Assembly (NCBI GenBank): GCA_003990955.1
Contig: BIFV01000013.1
Coordinates: 147,101 to 211,100, forward strand
DNA length: 64,000 nt
From: Sporomusaceae bacterium FL31
Lineage (GTDB): Bacteria; Bacillota; Negativicutes; DSM-1736; Dendrosporobacteraceae
Reading direction: 5' to 3'
Shown here: positions 17,207 through 25,389 of the stretch, piece by piece
How the letters are laid out: each line of letters opens with the position of its first letter
Position numbering within the stretch: the first letter of the stretch is position 1
Made by a program: the position numbers and the translations under genes
The notes under the pieces: model-generated
Database searches by the model: none
The model's input: only the letters and a program-made list of their open reading frames with translations
Told to the model about the DNA's origin: nothing

Positions 17207-17845
17207 TTAAGCAGGTACACGTAAAGCCGGCCTGCGGTATAAAAACCATTGTTGAACAATCTGGAATAGATTGCTGACTACCCAATAAAGTCCCAGCCCC
17301 GCAGGGAAACGTAATGCCATAAAGCCAATTAAACATGGCATAATCATCAATAGGAGTTTGTTTTGGCTGGAATCAGTGATGGTTTGTTGAGCTGAAATAT
17401 AAGAAGTAACTGCCGCAAGAAATGGTAGGATATAGAGCGGGTCACTGCCTGCTAAATTTTTTATCCACAGAAAGCTGGGGTGGCTCACATAAGTTAAGCT
17501 TCTAATTGCATAAAATATACCAGTTAACAAGGGCATCTGAATTAACATGGGCAAGAAGGCGGAGAGTGGATTAACACCTGCTTCTTTATACAATTTAGCA
17601 ACCTCTTCTTGTTGCTTTAGTATATTACCCTGATGCTGCTCTTTTAGCTTTTTTAGCTGGGGGCCGAGCTCCCTCATTCTTCGCATCGAGCTGATTTGTT
17701 TGACGGCTAATGGAACAAGCAGCGTTTTTAGCGAGATTGTTAACAAGATAATTGCCACTCCATAATTTGGAAATCCTAATTTACTGGTAAGATGATAAAA
17801 AAAGAGCAACACTACTTTCATTAAGCCACTAAAATATCCAAACAC
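17207..17845 (-). CDS. yidC: YidC/Oxa1-family membrane insertase, copy 1
   Basis: 212 aa, the short clostridial-type YidC. It inserts or folds membrane proteins. Helix 1 carries the groove segment ILLTISLKTLLVPL with Lys at the usual Arg position. A charged cytoplasmic hairpin follows (about 50-95, ISSMRRMRELGPQLKKLKEQ), then NPLSAFLPMLIQMPLLTGIF, SYISAQQT and FPAGLGLYWVVSNLFQIVQQW. There is no lipobox or signal peptide. The start is GTG 17845 with AGAGGA 9 nt upstream. It is a paralogue of the copy at 20063 and is not linked to rpmH-rnpA. A small ORF overlaps its start. Confidence 0.92.
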   Translation of the reverse strand: MFGYFSGLMKVVLLFFYHLTSKLGFPNYGVAIILLTISLKTLLVPLAVKQISSMRRMRELGPQLKKLKEQHQGNILKQQEEVAKLYKEAGVNPLSAFLPMLIQMPLLTGIFYAIRSLTYVSHPSFLWIKNLAGSDPLYILPFLAAVTSYISAQQTITDSSQNKLLLMIMPCLIGFMALRFPAGLGLYWVVSNLFQIVQQWFLYRRPALRVPA

Positions 17846-17930
17846 AAATGCACTTCCTCTTATAATGAAAAATTATCATAGCTACAGCAATGAAGATCCA
17901 AACGCTTCTGCAATATAAGTTGTTCAACAA
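17829..17930 (-). CDS. Small membrane ORF overlapping yidC copy 1
   Basis: 33 codons from TTG 17930, with AAAGGA 12 nt upstream, ending 17 nt inside yidC. The frame stays open to 18020 without an RBS. One hydrophobic segment (VWIFIAVAMIIF) is followed by basic YKRKCICVW. The equivalent place before yidC copy 2 has a similar ORF with the same RBS spacing, TTGTTGAA start and RKCIC motif. It could be a regulatory leader like MifM of Bacillus, or a small membrane partner. The paralogy is seen; translation is inferred. Confidence 0.45.
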   Translation of the reverse strand: MLNNLYCRSVWIFIAVAMIIFHYKRKCICVWIF

Positions 17931-18165
17931 CCGTTGATTTATTCCTTTTTTAATCTTATAGTCTGTGTGGATTTTTTTCCTATAATACGGGTATATAGAC
18001 CAGATAAGTTGCCAGAACAAAATATAAATCCTTGGGAGTCATTCGAAAGCACTTTAAAAGGCTCTTGAAGCTAAGTCGGGAATTTATCTAAGATACTAGT
18101 AATTTCCTAATAAAATGAGATCTGCATGATTGGGATTTGCTAAACAAGGAAATGAGGGCTGCAAT

Positions 18166-18789
18166 GTGGAAATTAAGCATCCTGAATGGCTGCGGATTGA
18201 AGCCGATAACCGAACAATGTTTGGTTACAGCCAGGAATGGTATAGGACATCTTTTCAAAGAACCAGAGGCTGTGGCCCAACTGCTGCTGCCATGCTGCTG
18301 TTATATCTCAATAAGCGCGAGGCGGAGCCTTTGCCGTATAAGAACCATAGTATTTCCGCTATTACGCAGGTGCTTGAGAATGTATGGGATTTTGTTACAC
18401 CAAACTGGCTGCTGGGGCTTAACAGTACCAATAAATTCTGTCAGGGTGTGACAAAGCTTGTCGAGCATTATGGGCTAGGATGGAAATACCGGCGATTAAG
18501 TATACCTGTATTTAATTTCAGGCGGCCTACACTTTCCCAAGTAGTTAGTTTTTTAGAAGCGGGTGTTGATTCGGATTGTCCGATTGCTTTTTTAAATTTA
18601 CATAAAGGGAAAGTGACCACTATGGAGACCTGGCATTGGACTGTGCTAGTCGCCCTTACCTATGACGCTGGCGACAACCGTTATTTGGCAACTGCTTATG
18701 ATGGTGGACGGTCAATTACTTTTGATTTAGGTCTTTGGCTGGAAAGCAGTAAAATTGGCGGTGGCTTTGTTTATATAATAACCAATTAA
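18166..18789 (+). CDS. C39-like cysteine peptidase domain protein
   Basis: 207 aa from GTG 18166, chosen because GAGGG lies 7 nt upstream. It has a papain-like/C39 layout: nucleophile Cys36 in RGCGPTAAAMLLLYLN, histidine in TWHWTVLVAL, and an acidic partner in TAYDGGRSITF. There is no signal peptide or ABC-transporter domain, so it is probably cytosolic or released by an unknown route. It is divergent from yidC copy 1 and is followed 36 nt later by an exported amidase, probably on the same transcript. The substrate is unknown. Confidence 0.7.
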   Translation: MEIKHPEWLRIEADNRTMFGYSQEWYRTSFQRTRGCGPTAAAMLLLYLNKREAEPLPYKNHSISAITQVLENVWDFVTPNWLLGLNSTNKFCQGVTKLVEHYGLGWKYRRLSIPVFNFRRPTLSQVVSFLEAGVDSDCPIAFLNLHKGKVTTMETWHWTVLVALTYDAGDNRYLATAYDGGRSITFDLGLWLESSKIGGGFVYIITN

Positions 18790-18825
18790 AATTTAGCAAA
18801 ATTTGTTTATGAAGGAGCTGGAAAA

Positions 18826-19872
18826 GTGATTAATGGATTGATTGGGCGCTTGGTAGTCTCAGGGATCATGCTGGTTTTATTATTAATTGCTTCCTTTCCT
18901 TCCTCTGTATCTGCTGCTTTAGGTGACAGTAAACAGCAAATAGAAGCCTACTATGGGAGTGAATATTTTATTCAAGATCAAGATAAGCGGATTTGGCAAA
19001 AACAAGAGTGGCAGCCAGATGCTCACCATAAGGCAGTTGCTTATGGTTATTTGAGCCATATCGGTGATTGGCAGGCAACTCACTGGATCACGTATAATGA
19101 CCGCAAACAAGCAGTCAAAGAAACCGTATTATTGAGTAAAGACATTCGTATTAGGGATTTTCAGCAGTACTTTAACGGGATCTATGATTTGGTCAGTGCC
19201 GATACTAGTAGAGTATTTACGACATCACTTTTTTCGGGGAGTCAGCTAGGTGCTATCGTGCGAACGGAAAGTGGATTAAACTCCATTATCTTTTTTACGC
19301 GCCCTGATCATACCAAAATCAATATGCATTCAAAAATAAGCGGTTTCGAAGTTACGGCAATTACAATGCAAATGGTAAAGCAGCATTTCATAGACCAGAC
19401 TTGGCAGGTTGCAGATAACTATTTTCAAAATAAGCTATTCTTCTCTGAGAAACTTATGCCACGAGCTACTACTGATATGATTGTCATTCATCATACAGCT
19501 AAAGACAATATGTCAGTGGAGGACATTCATGAATTGCATCTAAATAAAGGCTGGGCTGGGATTGCTTATCATAAGGTCATCTTACCGGATGGAAGCATTA
19601 AAGACGGCAGACCCAAGAATATGATCGGTGCTCATGCTCTCGGCGCTAACCCGCGCAGCATCGGAATTGTGGTAGATGGTGATTTTGATAATAAACCACC
19701 TACTGCGGTGCAGATGGATAGTCTTGTTCGATTAACACGTGAGTTGATGATGAAGTATCATATTCCACTTGTGAATGTTGTACCTCATCGTGATGTAACA
19801 GAAGGAACATCGTGTCCAGGCAATCAATTTCCTTGGGATGAATTAATGTATCGACTAGCGATAGAGGGATAA
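18826..19872 (+). CDS. Exported N-acetylmuramoyl-L-alanine amidase (amidase_2/PGRP)
   Basis: 348 aa. A signal peptide (about 1-30, ending near SVSAA) precedes an unassigned 170-residue region and then a zinc amidase_2 domain (about 218-345). Ligands appear as the first His of VIHHTA, His in VVPHRDVTEGTSC and its Cys. Conserved GWAGIAYHKVILPDG and GANPRSIGIVVDGDF are present. It cleaves the amide between MurNAc and L-Ala in peptidoglycan. The GTG start has AAGGAG upstream. It is probably co-transcribed with the C39-like gene and is followed by a bidirectional terminator. Confidence 0.88.
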   Translation: MINGLIGRLVVSGIMLVLLLIASFPSSVSAALGDSKQQIEAYYGSEYFIQDQDKRIWQKQEWQPDAHHKAVAYGYLSHIGDWQATHWITYNDRKQAVKETVLLSKDIRIRDFQQYFNGIYDLVSADTSRVFTTSLFSGSQLGAIVRTESGLNSIIFFTRPDHTKINMHSKISGFEVTAITMQMVKQHFIDQTWQVADNYFQNKLFFSEKLMPRATTDMIVIHHTAKDNMSVEDIHELHLNKGWAGIAYHKVILPDGSIKDGRPKNMIGAHALGANPRSIGIVVDGDFDNKPPTAVQMDSLVRLTRELMMKYHIPLVNVVPHRDVTEGTSCPGNQFPWDELMYRLAIEG

Positions 19873-20029
19873 GCGGATTCAGATCTTTCCTTGTCACATC
19901 AAGTACCGGCTAATCATTTTTATGATAGAGCCAGTTCTTCCTTTAAAATGTATTCTGCCTGGTCTATAGATTAGTTAGCAGGACGATACAGTTTATTCAA
20001 TGTTGGTGCAAGCAATGGTAGTAAAACGA

Positions 20030-20060
20030 AAGCAGCAATTCCTCAGCGGAATTGCTGCTT
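20030..20060. terminator. Bidirectional terminator
   Basis: 13-bp perfect stem (20030-20042 with 20048-20060) between the amidase gene and yidC copy 2. Confidence 0.75.
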
Positions 20061-20062
20061 AT

Positions 20063-20710
20063 TTATTCAGGTACATACTGGCTGGAAATTGGTTTGCGTA
20101 AAAGCAGCCACTGCTGAACAATTTGGAATAGGTTGCCTACAACCCAGTATAGTCCTAATCCTGCCGGAAAGCGCATGGTCATATAACCAATAATAAAAGG
20201 CATAATCATCACCATCAATTTATTTTGACTGGAATCTGCTAATGTTTGTTGAGATGAGATATAGGTCGTGAGTGCGGCAAGAATTGGGAGAATATAGAAT
20301 GGATCTGTATTTGCCAAGTTTTTAATCCAAAGAAAATTTGGCTGACTCATATAGCTGAAGTTTTTTATTGTGAGAAAAATGCCGGATAAAAAAGGCATCT
20401 GAATGATTACTGGAAAACATCCTCCTAACGGTTTTACATTTGCTTGCTGGTAAATCATTGCGATTTTATATTGTCTTCGAGCCTTATTGGTCTTATATTT
20501 TTCCTGCACATCTTTAATTTGGGGGCCTAAATCCCGCAATCGCTGCATGGACTGTACTTGTTTGAACGATAGCGGAAATAGCAGCATTTTTATTGAAACT
20601 GTTAGTAATATGATTGCCACACCATAGTTTGGGAATCCCAGTTTACTAGTAAGATGGTAAAAAAAAGTCAACATTGTCTGTATTAAACTGCATAAATGAC
20701 CCAATGGCAA
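20063..20710 (-). CDS. yidC: YidC/Oxa1-family membrane insertase, copy 2
   Basis: About 215 aa, clearly paralogous to the copy at 17207. It shares FFYHLTSKLGFPNYGVAIIL, the groove lysine in LTVSIKMLLFPL, NPN-FLWIKNLA-type segments and RFPAGLGLYWVVGNLFQIVQQW. The start is taken as TTG 20710, 7 nt after AGAAGGA, by alignment with copy 1; a GTG at 20716 is too close to the RBS. Both copies are on the same strand and 2.2 kb apart, with the peptidase and amidase genes between them. A small ORF overlaps this start too. Confidence 0.9.
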   Translation of the reverse strand: MPLGHLCSLIQTMLTFFYHLTSKLGFPNYGVAIILLTVSIKMLLFPLSFKQVQSMQRLRDLGPQIKDVQEKYKTNKARRQYKIAMIYQQANVKPLGGCFPVIIQMPFLSGIFLTIKNFSYMSQPNFLWIKNLANTDPFYILPILAALTTYISSQQTLADSSQNKLMVMIMPFIIGYMTMRFPAGLGLYWVVGNLFQIVQQWLLLRKPISSQYVPE

Positions 20711-20787
20711 ATACACTTCCTTCTAAAATAATTTAACATAGTTACAATTATAAAAGTAGTCACTACGATTAGTTGTTTATTCAACAA
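20683..20787 (-). CDS. Small membrane ORF overlapping yidC copy 2
   Basis: 34 codons from TTG 20787, with AAAGGA 12 nt upstream, ending about 28 nt inside yidC. It has the same plan as the ORF before copy 1: LLN at the start, a hydrophobic stretch (LIVVTTFIIVTML), then RRKCICHW. Part of the RKCIC match is forced by the shared yidC ribosome site (AGGAAGTG). The hydrophobic and start regions are not forced in that way. It is a putative leader or small membrane protein. Confidence 0.45.
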   Translation of the reverse strand: MLNKQLIVVTTFIIVTMLNYFRRKCICHWVIYAV

Positions 20788-21059
20788 CTGCAGAACAATT
20801 CCTTTAAGGATTAAATTCCATTCAATTAAGCTTAGCAAAAATCACTGATGTTTGTGAAGGCATTCGGCCTCCCTTTTAGTATAGCAGCTAACATTAAAGT
20901 GATACTGTTATTTTTGAGAATATCCTATATCATTGCTTTGCAGGAATTTTGTCCATTTAGTAGAAAATGGGAAATAACAACTCAACAATGTTATCGCAAA
21001 GCTACATAAAAAAGGCAGCAGCCAAACTTGGCACTCCTAATGCCTTAAGAGGTAGTGAC

Positions 21060-21989
21060 ATGAAAGAAAAAGGAAAAAAGACAACCGGTGGCATTATTGT
21101 TGCAGCCGGAAAACAATCGGCAAGAAGAGAACCTAATCCGCTATTGAAAATCGGTTCAATTAGCGTCATAAAGCGAATTGTTTTAACTTTTCAGCAAGTT
21201 GGAATATCGCCAATTGTAGTGATTACTGGCTATAATGCGGAAGAGATCGAGCATGATTTAGCAGATTATGGAGTTATCTTTTTGCGAAATGAAAACTATG
21301 GAAGTTCGCAGATGTTTGATTCGGCTAAGATCGGCTTGGGTTTTCTACAAGATAAATCTGATCAAGTTATATTCAATCCAGTGACTATTCCAATGTTTAC
21401 ACCTGAAACGATTCAGCGAATGATGGAATGCGGTGCAGCAGTCATTTCACCATCTTATCATGGGAAATCTGGGCATCCTCTTTTGATTTCGGCAGAATTG
21501 ATTCCGCGAATTATGCAATATAATGGGACAATGGGAATGCGTGGGGCCATTGACAATCTTGGGAGTGTGCGACATTGGATGGATATAGAAGATGAAGGCA
21601 TCCTGCATGATATGGATGATATTGAGCGCTTGGATCAGCTTTTAAAAAAGCATAATCAGCACATTTTGCATCCTTTTGTTCGAATCAGCATCGAGAAAGA
21701 GTCCTTGTTTTTTAACTCAAAAACAAAACTTCTTTTGCTTTTGATTCAGCATACACATTCTGTTCGAAGTGCATGCAGGCACATTGCATTGTCTTATAGC
21801 AAGGCCTGGAAGATGCTAAACCTATTGGAACAGGAGTTAGGCTATGCCGTAGTTGAAAGAAAACATGGCGGCAGTAATGGGGGTAAAACCTATTTGACAC
21901 AAGAAGGTGCTGTCTTCTTGGAGAAATTCCAGCAATTTGAAGAAAATGTGCGTCAGTATGCTAAAGCTGAATTTAATAGATTATTTTAG
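21060..21989 (+). CDS. MobA-like nucleotidyltransferase fused to ModE/LysR-type HTH
   Basis: 309 aa from ATG 21060, which has AGAGGT upstream; earlier in-frame starts lack an RBS. Residues 1-205 resemble MocA/MobA nucleotidyltransferases (GGIIVAAG, ENYGSSQMFDSAKIGL, SYHGKSGHPLLIS). The nucleotide loop is degenerate: KQSARREPNPLLK in place of the usual SxRMGxxK. Residues about 225-309 form a ModE-like winged helix (SVRSACRHIALSYSKAWKML, YLTQEG). I infer a regulator or cofactor-maturation factor for the molybdenum hydroxylases that follow. 20788-21059 shows no other gene. Confidence 0.72.
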   Translation: MKEKGKKTTGGIIVAAGKQSARREPNPLLKIGSISVIKRIVLTFQQVGISPIVVITGYNAEEIEHDLADYGVIFLRNENYGSSQMFDSAKIGLGFLQDKSDQVIFNPVTIPMFTPETIQRMMECGAAVISPSYHGKSGHPLLISAELIPRIMQYNGTMGMRGAIDNLGSVRHWMDIEDEGILHDMDDIERLDQLLKKHNQHILHPFVRISIEKESLFFNSKTKLLLLLIQHTHSVRSACRHIALSYSKAWKMLNLLEQELGYAVVERKHGGSNGGKTYLTQEGAVFLEKFQQFEENVRQYAKAEFNRLF

Positions 21990-22096
21990 ATGAGGCCGTA
22001 TAGCGAGCAAGTTCTTTTTATAAAGAATTTGCTGGAAAAAACCTTCCATTTTATAATGATTCTAACTTGTTGAATCGTTTAGCATGGAGGGTTTTT

Positions 22097-24670
22097 ATGT
22101 TTGTGTTAAATATCAATCATAAAGAGATCATTTCTCAGCAGGATAAGTCTTTATTGGCTTTCTTAAGAGATGATCTGCGAATTACCTCGGCAAAGGACGG
22201 CTGTAGTGAAGGAGCATGTGGAACTTGTACGGTTTTAGTTGATGGAAAAGCAGTGAAAGCCTGTGTGCAAACTGTATCAAAATTCGTGGGAAAACAGATT
22301 TTGACTGTTGAAGGACTAAGTCATAGAGAAAAAGAAATTTATGAACATTGTTTTGGCGAAGCTGGGGCAGTCCAATGCGGCTTTTGCATTCCAGGAATGA
22401 TCATTTGCGCGAAAGAATTGTTAGATGTTAATCTCAATCCAACCCGTGCCGACGTAAAAAAGGCCATTCATGGAAATCTTTGCCGATGTACTGGTTATAA
22501 GAAAATTGAAGATGCCATTTTGTTAGCAGCGGATTATCTCCGGGATAATCTTGTCATTCCTGTTGCTTCCAGTGAACTAAAAGTGGCACAAAAATTTAAA
22601 CGCTTTGATGTAGCAGAAAAAGTCAATGGAACGGGTGTGTTTGTTGATGATATCGAATTGCCTGGCATGATTTATGCAAAAGCAGTTCGTTCTAAGTATC
22701 CGCGGGCCGTAGTCAACAAAATTGATATTAGTAAAGCAAAAGCGCATCCGGACTGTGTGGAAATATTATTGGCAAAAGACGTTCCCCATAATGTCGTTGG
22801 CCATGTAAAACTGGATTGGGACGTCATGATCGCGGAAGGCGGAACAACCCGCTATGTCGGGGATTCACTGGCCTTAGTTGCGACATACCATAAAGATAAA
22901 TTGGATGAAGTCTGTCAATTGGTTGAAGTGGACTACACGGAACTTGAACCGGTTACCTGCCCAAGTGATGCGTTAAAAGCTGACGCTCCCCTCATTCATT
23001 CTGATGGAAATGTCATGAGTCGCGCTAGTCTGCAACGCGGAAACGCTGAGGAAGCGATTAAAAAGTCTAAATATGTGGTCACCAGAAAATATAAAACACC
23101 ATTTCAGGAACATGGGTTCATGGAGCCTGAATGTGCGATTGCAATGCCTGAGGGAGAAGCTGGGATTTTCTTATATTCAGGTGCGCAATCAGTCTATGAT
23201 GAGCAACGTGAAATCGCCTTGATGCTTCAGATCCCCCTGGAAAAAGTCCATTGTCAGACACAGCTTGTGGGCGGTGGTTTTGGTGGCAAGGAAGATATGA
23301 GTGTCCAACATCTGGCCGCTCTAATGGCTTGGTATACCAAAAAGCCCGTGAAAGTAAAATTCTCACGGCAGGAAAGCCTGGATTATCATGTCAAGCGTCA
23401 TGCCATGGAAATGGAGTTTACCACCGCTTGTGATGAGCATGGTTATTTGACAGGTATGAAGGCGGTTATTATTGCGGATACAGGAGCCTATGCATCACTG
23501 GGAGGCCCTGTACTGCATCGCGCTTGTACTCACGCAGCCGGGCCATACAACTATCAGAATATCGATATCTTTGGTATGTCGGTATATACCAATAATGTTG
23601 TTGGCGGAGCTTTTCGCGGTTTTGGTGTTACCCAAAGCTGCTTTGCGACCGAAAATAATATAAATTTACTGGCTGAAATGGTAGGAATATCACCGTGGGA
23701 AATCCGTTATCGCAATGCAATCCGACCAGGTCAGATCTTACCGAATGGTCAAATTGCCGATGACAGTGTTGCCATGGCAGAGTGCCTGGAAGCGGTGAAA
23801 GAAGCTTACGAGGCTAATCCGTATGCCGGTATTGCAATTGGCTTCAAAAATAGCGGAACAGGAGTAGGCAAGAAAGATATTGGACGCTGTATGTTATCCA
23901 TCGAACAGGGCAAAGTTCATATTCGTACTTCTGCAGCTTGCATGGGTCAAGGAATTGCCACCATGTGTGCTACCGTACTTTGTGAGACTACCGGTTTGGA
24001 TCCAGCTTGTATTGTACACGAACGAGCCGATACCGTTCGTACTCCGAACTCGGGAACGAGTACGGCTTCCAGGCAGACAGTCGTTACTGGGGAAGCTGTC
24101 CGACGGGTGGCGGAAAAATTGAAAATTGAATTGGATAAAGGATTTACGCTGGCTGAGTTGGACGGCAAAGAGTTCTATGGCGAATACTCAGCAAAGACCG
24201 ATCCAATGGGGGCTATTAAGGATAATCCAATCAGTCATATCAGTTATAGTTATGGTGCTCAGGTTGTCATTTTAGATGAAGCAGGCAGAGTGAAAAAGGT
24301 TGTTGCAGCCTATGATGTTGGAACACCCGTCAATATCCAGTCAGTTGAAGGCCAGATTGAGGGCGGCATTATTATGGGGTTAGGTTATGCCATGACTGAG
24401 GAGTTTAAAGTGGAAGGCGGCTATCCCAAAACTAAGCTGGGCACGTTAGGTCTGATGCGAGCTAAGGATGCACCCGAATTGGAAACTATTCTTGTACAGG
24501 GTAAAGGTAAAATTCCGGAGACCTATGGAGCCAAAGGCTGCGGGGAGCTGTGTTTGATTCCGACAGCGCCAGCTTGTTCGCACGCTTATTATCGTTTAGA
24601 TGGTAAGTTTCGCACACAACTGCCGCTCCGGGATACGTTCTATAAAAAGACCAAGACAAGTAAGATATAA
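22097..24670 (+). CDS. Fused [2Fe-2S]/molybdopterin hydroxylase, selenium-dependent xanthine dehydrogenase type
   Basis: 857 aa from ATG 22097 with GGAGG upstream. The N-terminal domain (about 1-150) binds two [2Fe-2S] clusters (CSEGACGTC, QCGFCIPGM, GNLCRCTGY). The remainder is the molybdopterin part (GGGFGGKEDMS, GGAFRGFGVTQ, and the catalytic Glu in GAKGCGEL). This fused Fe-S/Mo layout, without an FAD domain and next to mocA, matches the selenium-dependent molybdenum hydroxylases (XDH type). They oxidise purines or other N-heterocycles using a labile Se ligand at Mo. There is no in-frame UGA, as expected. The exact substrate is unknown. Confidence 0.85.
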   Translation: MFVLNINHKEIISQQDKSLLAFLRDDLRITSAKDGCSEGACGTCTVLVDGKAVKACVQTVSKFVGKQILTVEGLSHREKEIYEHCFGEAGAVQCGFCIPGMIICAKELLDVNLNPTRADVKKAIHGNLCRCTGYKKIEDAILLAADYLRDNLVIPVASSELKVAQKFKRFDVAEKVNGTGVFVDDIELPGMIYAKAVRSKYPRAVVNKIDISKAKAHPDCVEILLAKDVPHNVVGHVKLDWDVMIAEGGTTRYVGDSLALVATYHKDKLDEVCQLVEVDYTELEPVTCPSDALKADAPLIHSDGNVMSRASLQRGNAEEAIKKSKYVVTRKYKTPFQEHGFMEPECAIAMPEGEAGIFLYSGAQSVYDEQREIALMLQIPLEKVHCQTQLVGGGFGGKEDMSVQHLAALMAWYTKKPVKVKFSRQESLDYHVKRHAMEMEFTTACDEHGYLTGMKAVIIADTGAYASLGGPVLHRACTHAAGPYNYQNIDIFGMSVYTNNVVGGAFRGFGVTQSCFATENNINLLAEMVGISPWEIRYRNAIRPGQILPNGQIADDSVAMAECLEAVKEAYEANPYAGIAIGFKNSGTGVGKKDIGRCMLSIEQGKVHIRTSAACMGQGIATMCATVLCETTGLDPACIVHERADTVRTPNSGTSTASRQTVVTGEAVRRVAEKLKIELDKGFTLAELDGKEFYGEYSAKTDPMGAIKDNPISHISYSYGAQVVILDEAGRVKKVVAAYDVGTPVNIQSVEGQIEGGIIMGLGYAMTEEFKVEGGYPKTKLGTLGLMRAKDAPELETILVQGKGKIPETYGAKGCGELCLIPTAPACSHAYYRLDGKFRTQLPLRDTFYKKTKTSKI

Positions 24671-24712
24671 GAGGATGATTAGACTGTCCGATCTGGAAAG
24701 TGGGGTGTATGG

Positions 24713-25330
24713 ATGGAGGTTCACGGCATTATATTGGCAGCCGGATTATCAAGCCGTATGGAATCATTTAAACCATTTTTAAAGTTAAAAACAAAAACGA
24801 TGATTGAGCACAGCGTTGATAGTATGCTTGATGCAGGTGTTAATCAAGTCGTTGTTGTACTAGGCCATCGTGCTGATGAGCTTGAAGGCCTGCTGAGAGC
24901 TCATTATGATCACTCCCGTCTCACATTCATCCGAAATCGGCACTATGCACAAAGTGACATGCTGACGTCCGTGAAAATCGGTATCCTAGCACTACCCAGC
25001 TGTGAAGCCTTTTACTTACTGCCTGGTGATATGCCAGCCATTCATAAAAGCACATTTTTAGCCGTGAAAGAAGCCATGGTCAAAACTCAGGCTATGGTTG
25101 CATTTCCTACTATTGGCGGACAGCGCAAACACCCTCCGTTGATTTCATGGAGATGCATTAACCCTATTCTTCGTTTTGAGTGCGAAGGCGGCCTGCGGGA
25201 AGTGTGGAAACAGTTTGAGAATCAAGTTGCCACAGTTCCGGTTGAGGATTGTGGCTGCATGCTTGATGCTGATACAAAGGCTGATTACAACAGATTGATC
25301 AATTACATGACGAATTCCAGTTTATCCTAA
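24713..25330 (+). CDS. mocA: Molybdenum cofactor cytidylyltransferase
   Basis: 205 aa. It carries the full nucleotidyltransferase loop AAGLSSRMESFKPFLKL (about 9-25), VVVLGHRADEL, the metal-site aspartate in LLPGDMPA, and RKHPPLIS. MocA joins CMP to molybdopterin to make the cytosine dinucleotide cofactor used by xanthine-dehydrogenase-type enzymes. It lies 42 nt after the fused hydroxylase gene and 59 nt before the next hydroxylase operon genes, which supports the assignment to this family (YgfJ-like). Confidence 0.88.
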   Translation: MEVHGIILAAGLSSRMESFKPFLKLKTKTMIEHSVDSMLDAGVNQVVVVLGHRADELEGLLRAHYDHSRLTFIRNRHYAQSDMLTSVKIGILALPSCEAFYLLPGDMPAIHKSTFLAVKEAMVKTQAMVAFPTIGGQRKHPPLISWRCINPILRFECEGGLREVWKQFENQVATVPVEDCGCMLDADTKADYNRLINYMTNSSLS

Positions 25331-25389
25331 ATAAGCATAGTGAGGCGCGGGTATTAACGTCCGTTTATTCAATGTATAGGAGGAGCGAT

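Noticed and set aside
22097..24670. Selenocysteine in the fused hydroxylase
   Set aside because: The frame has no internal UGA. Selenium in this enzyme class is a labile cofactor ligand, not selenocysteine.
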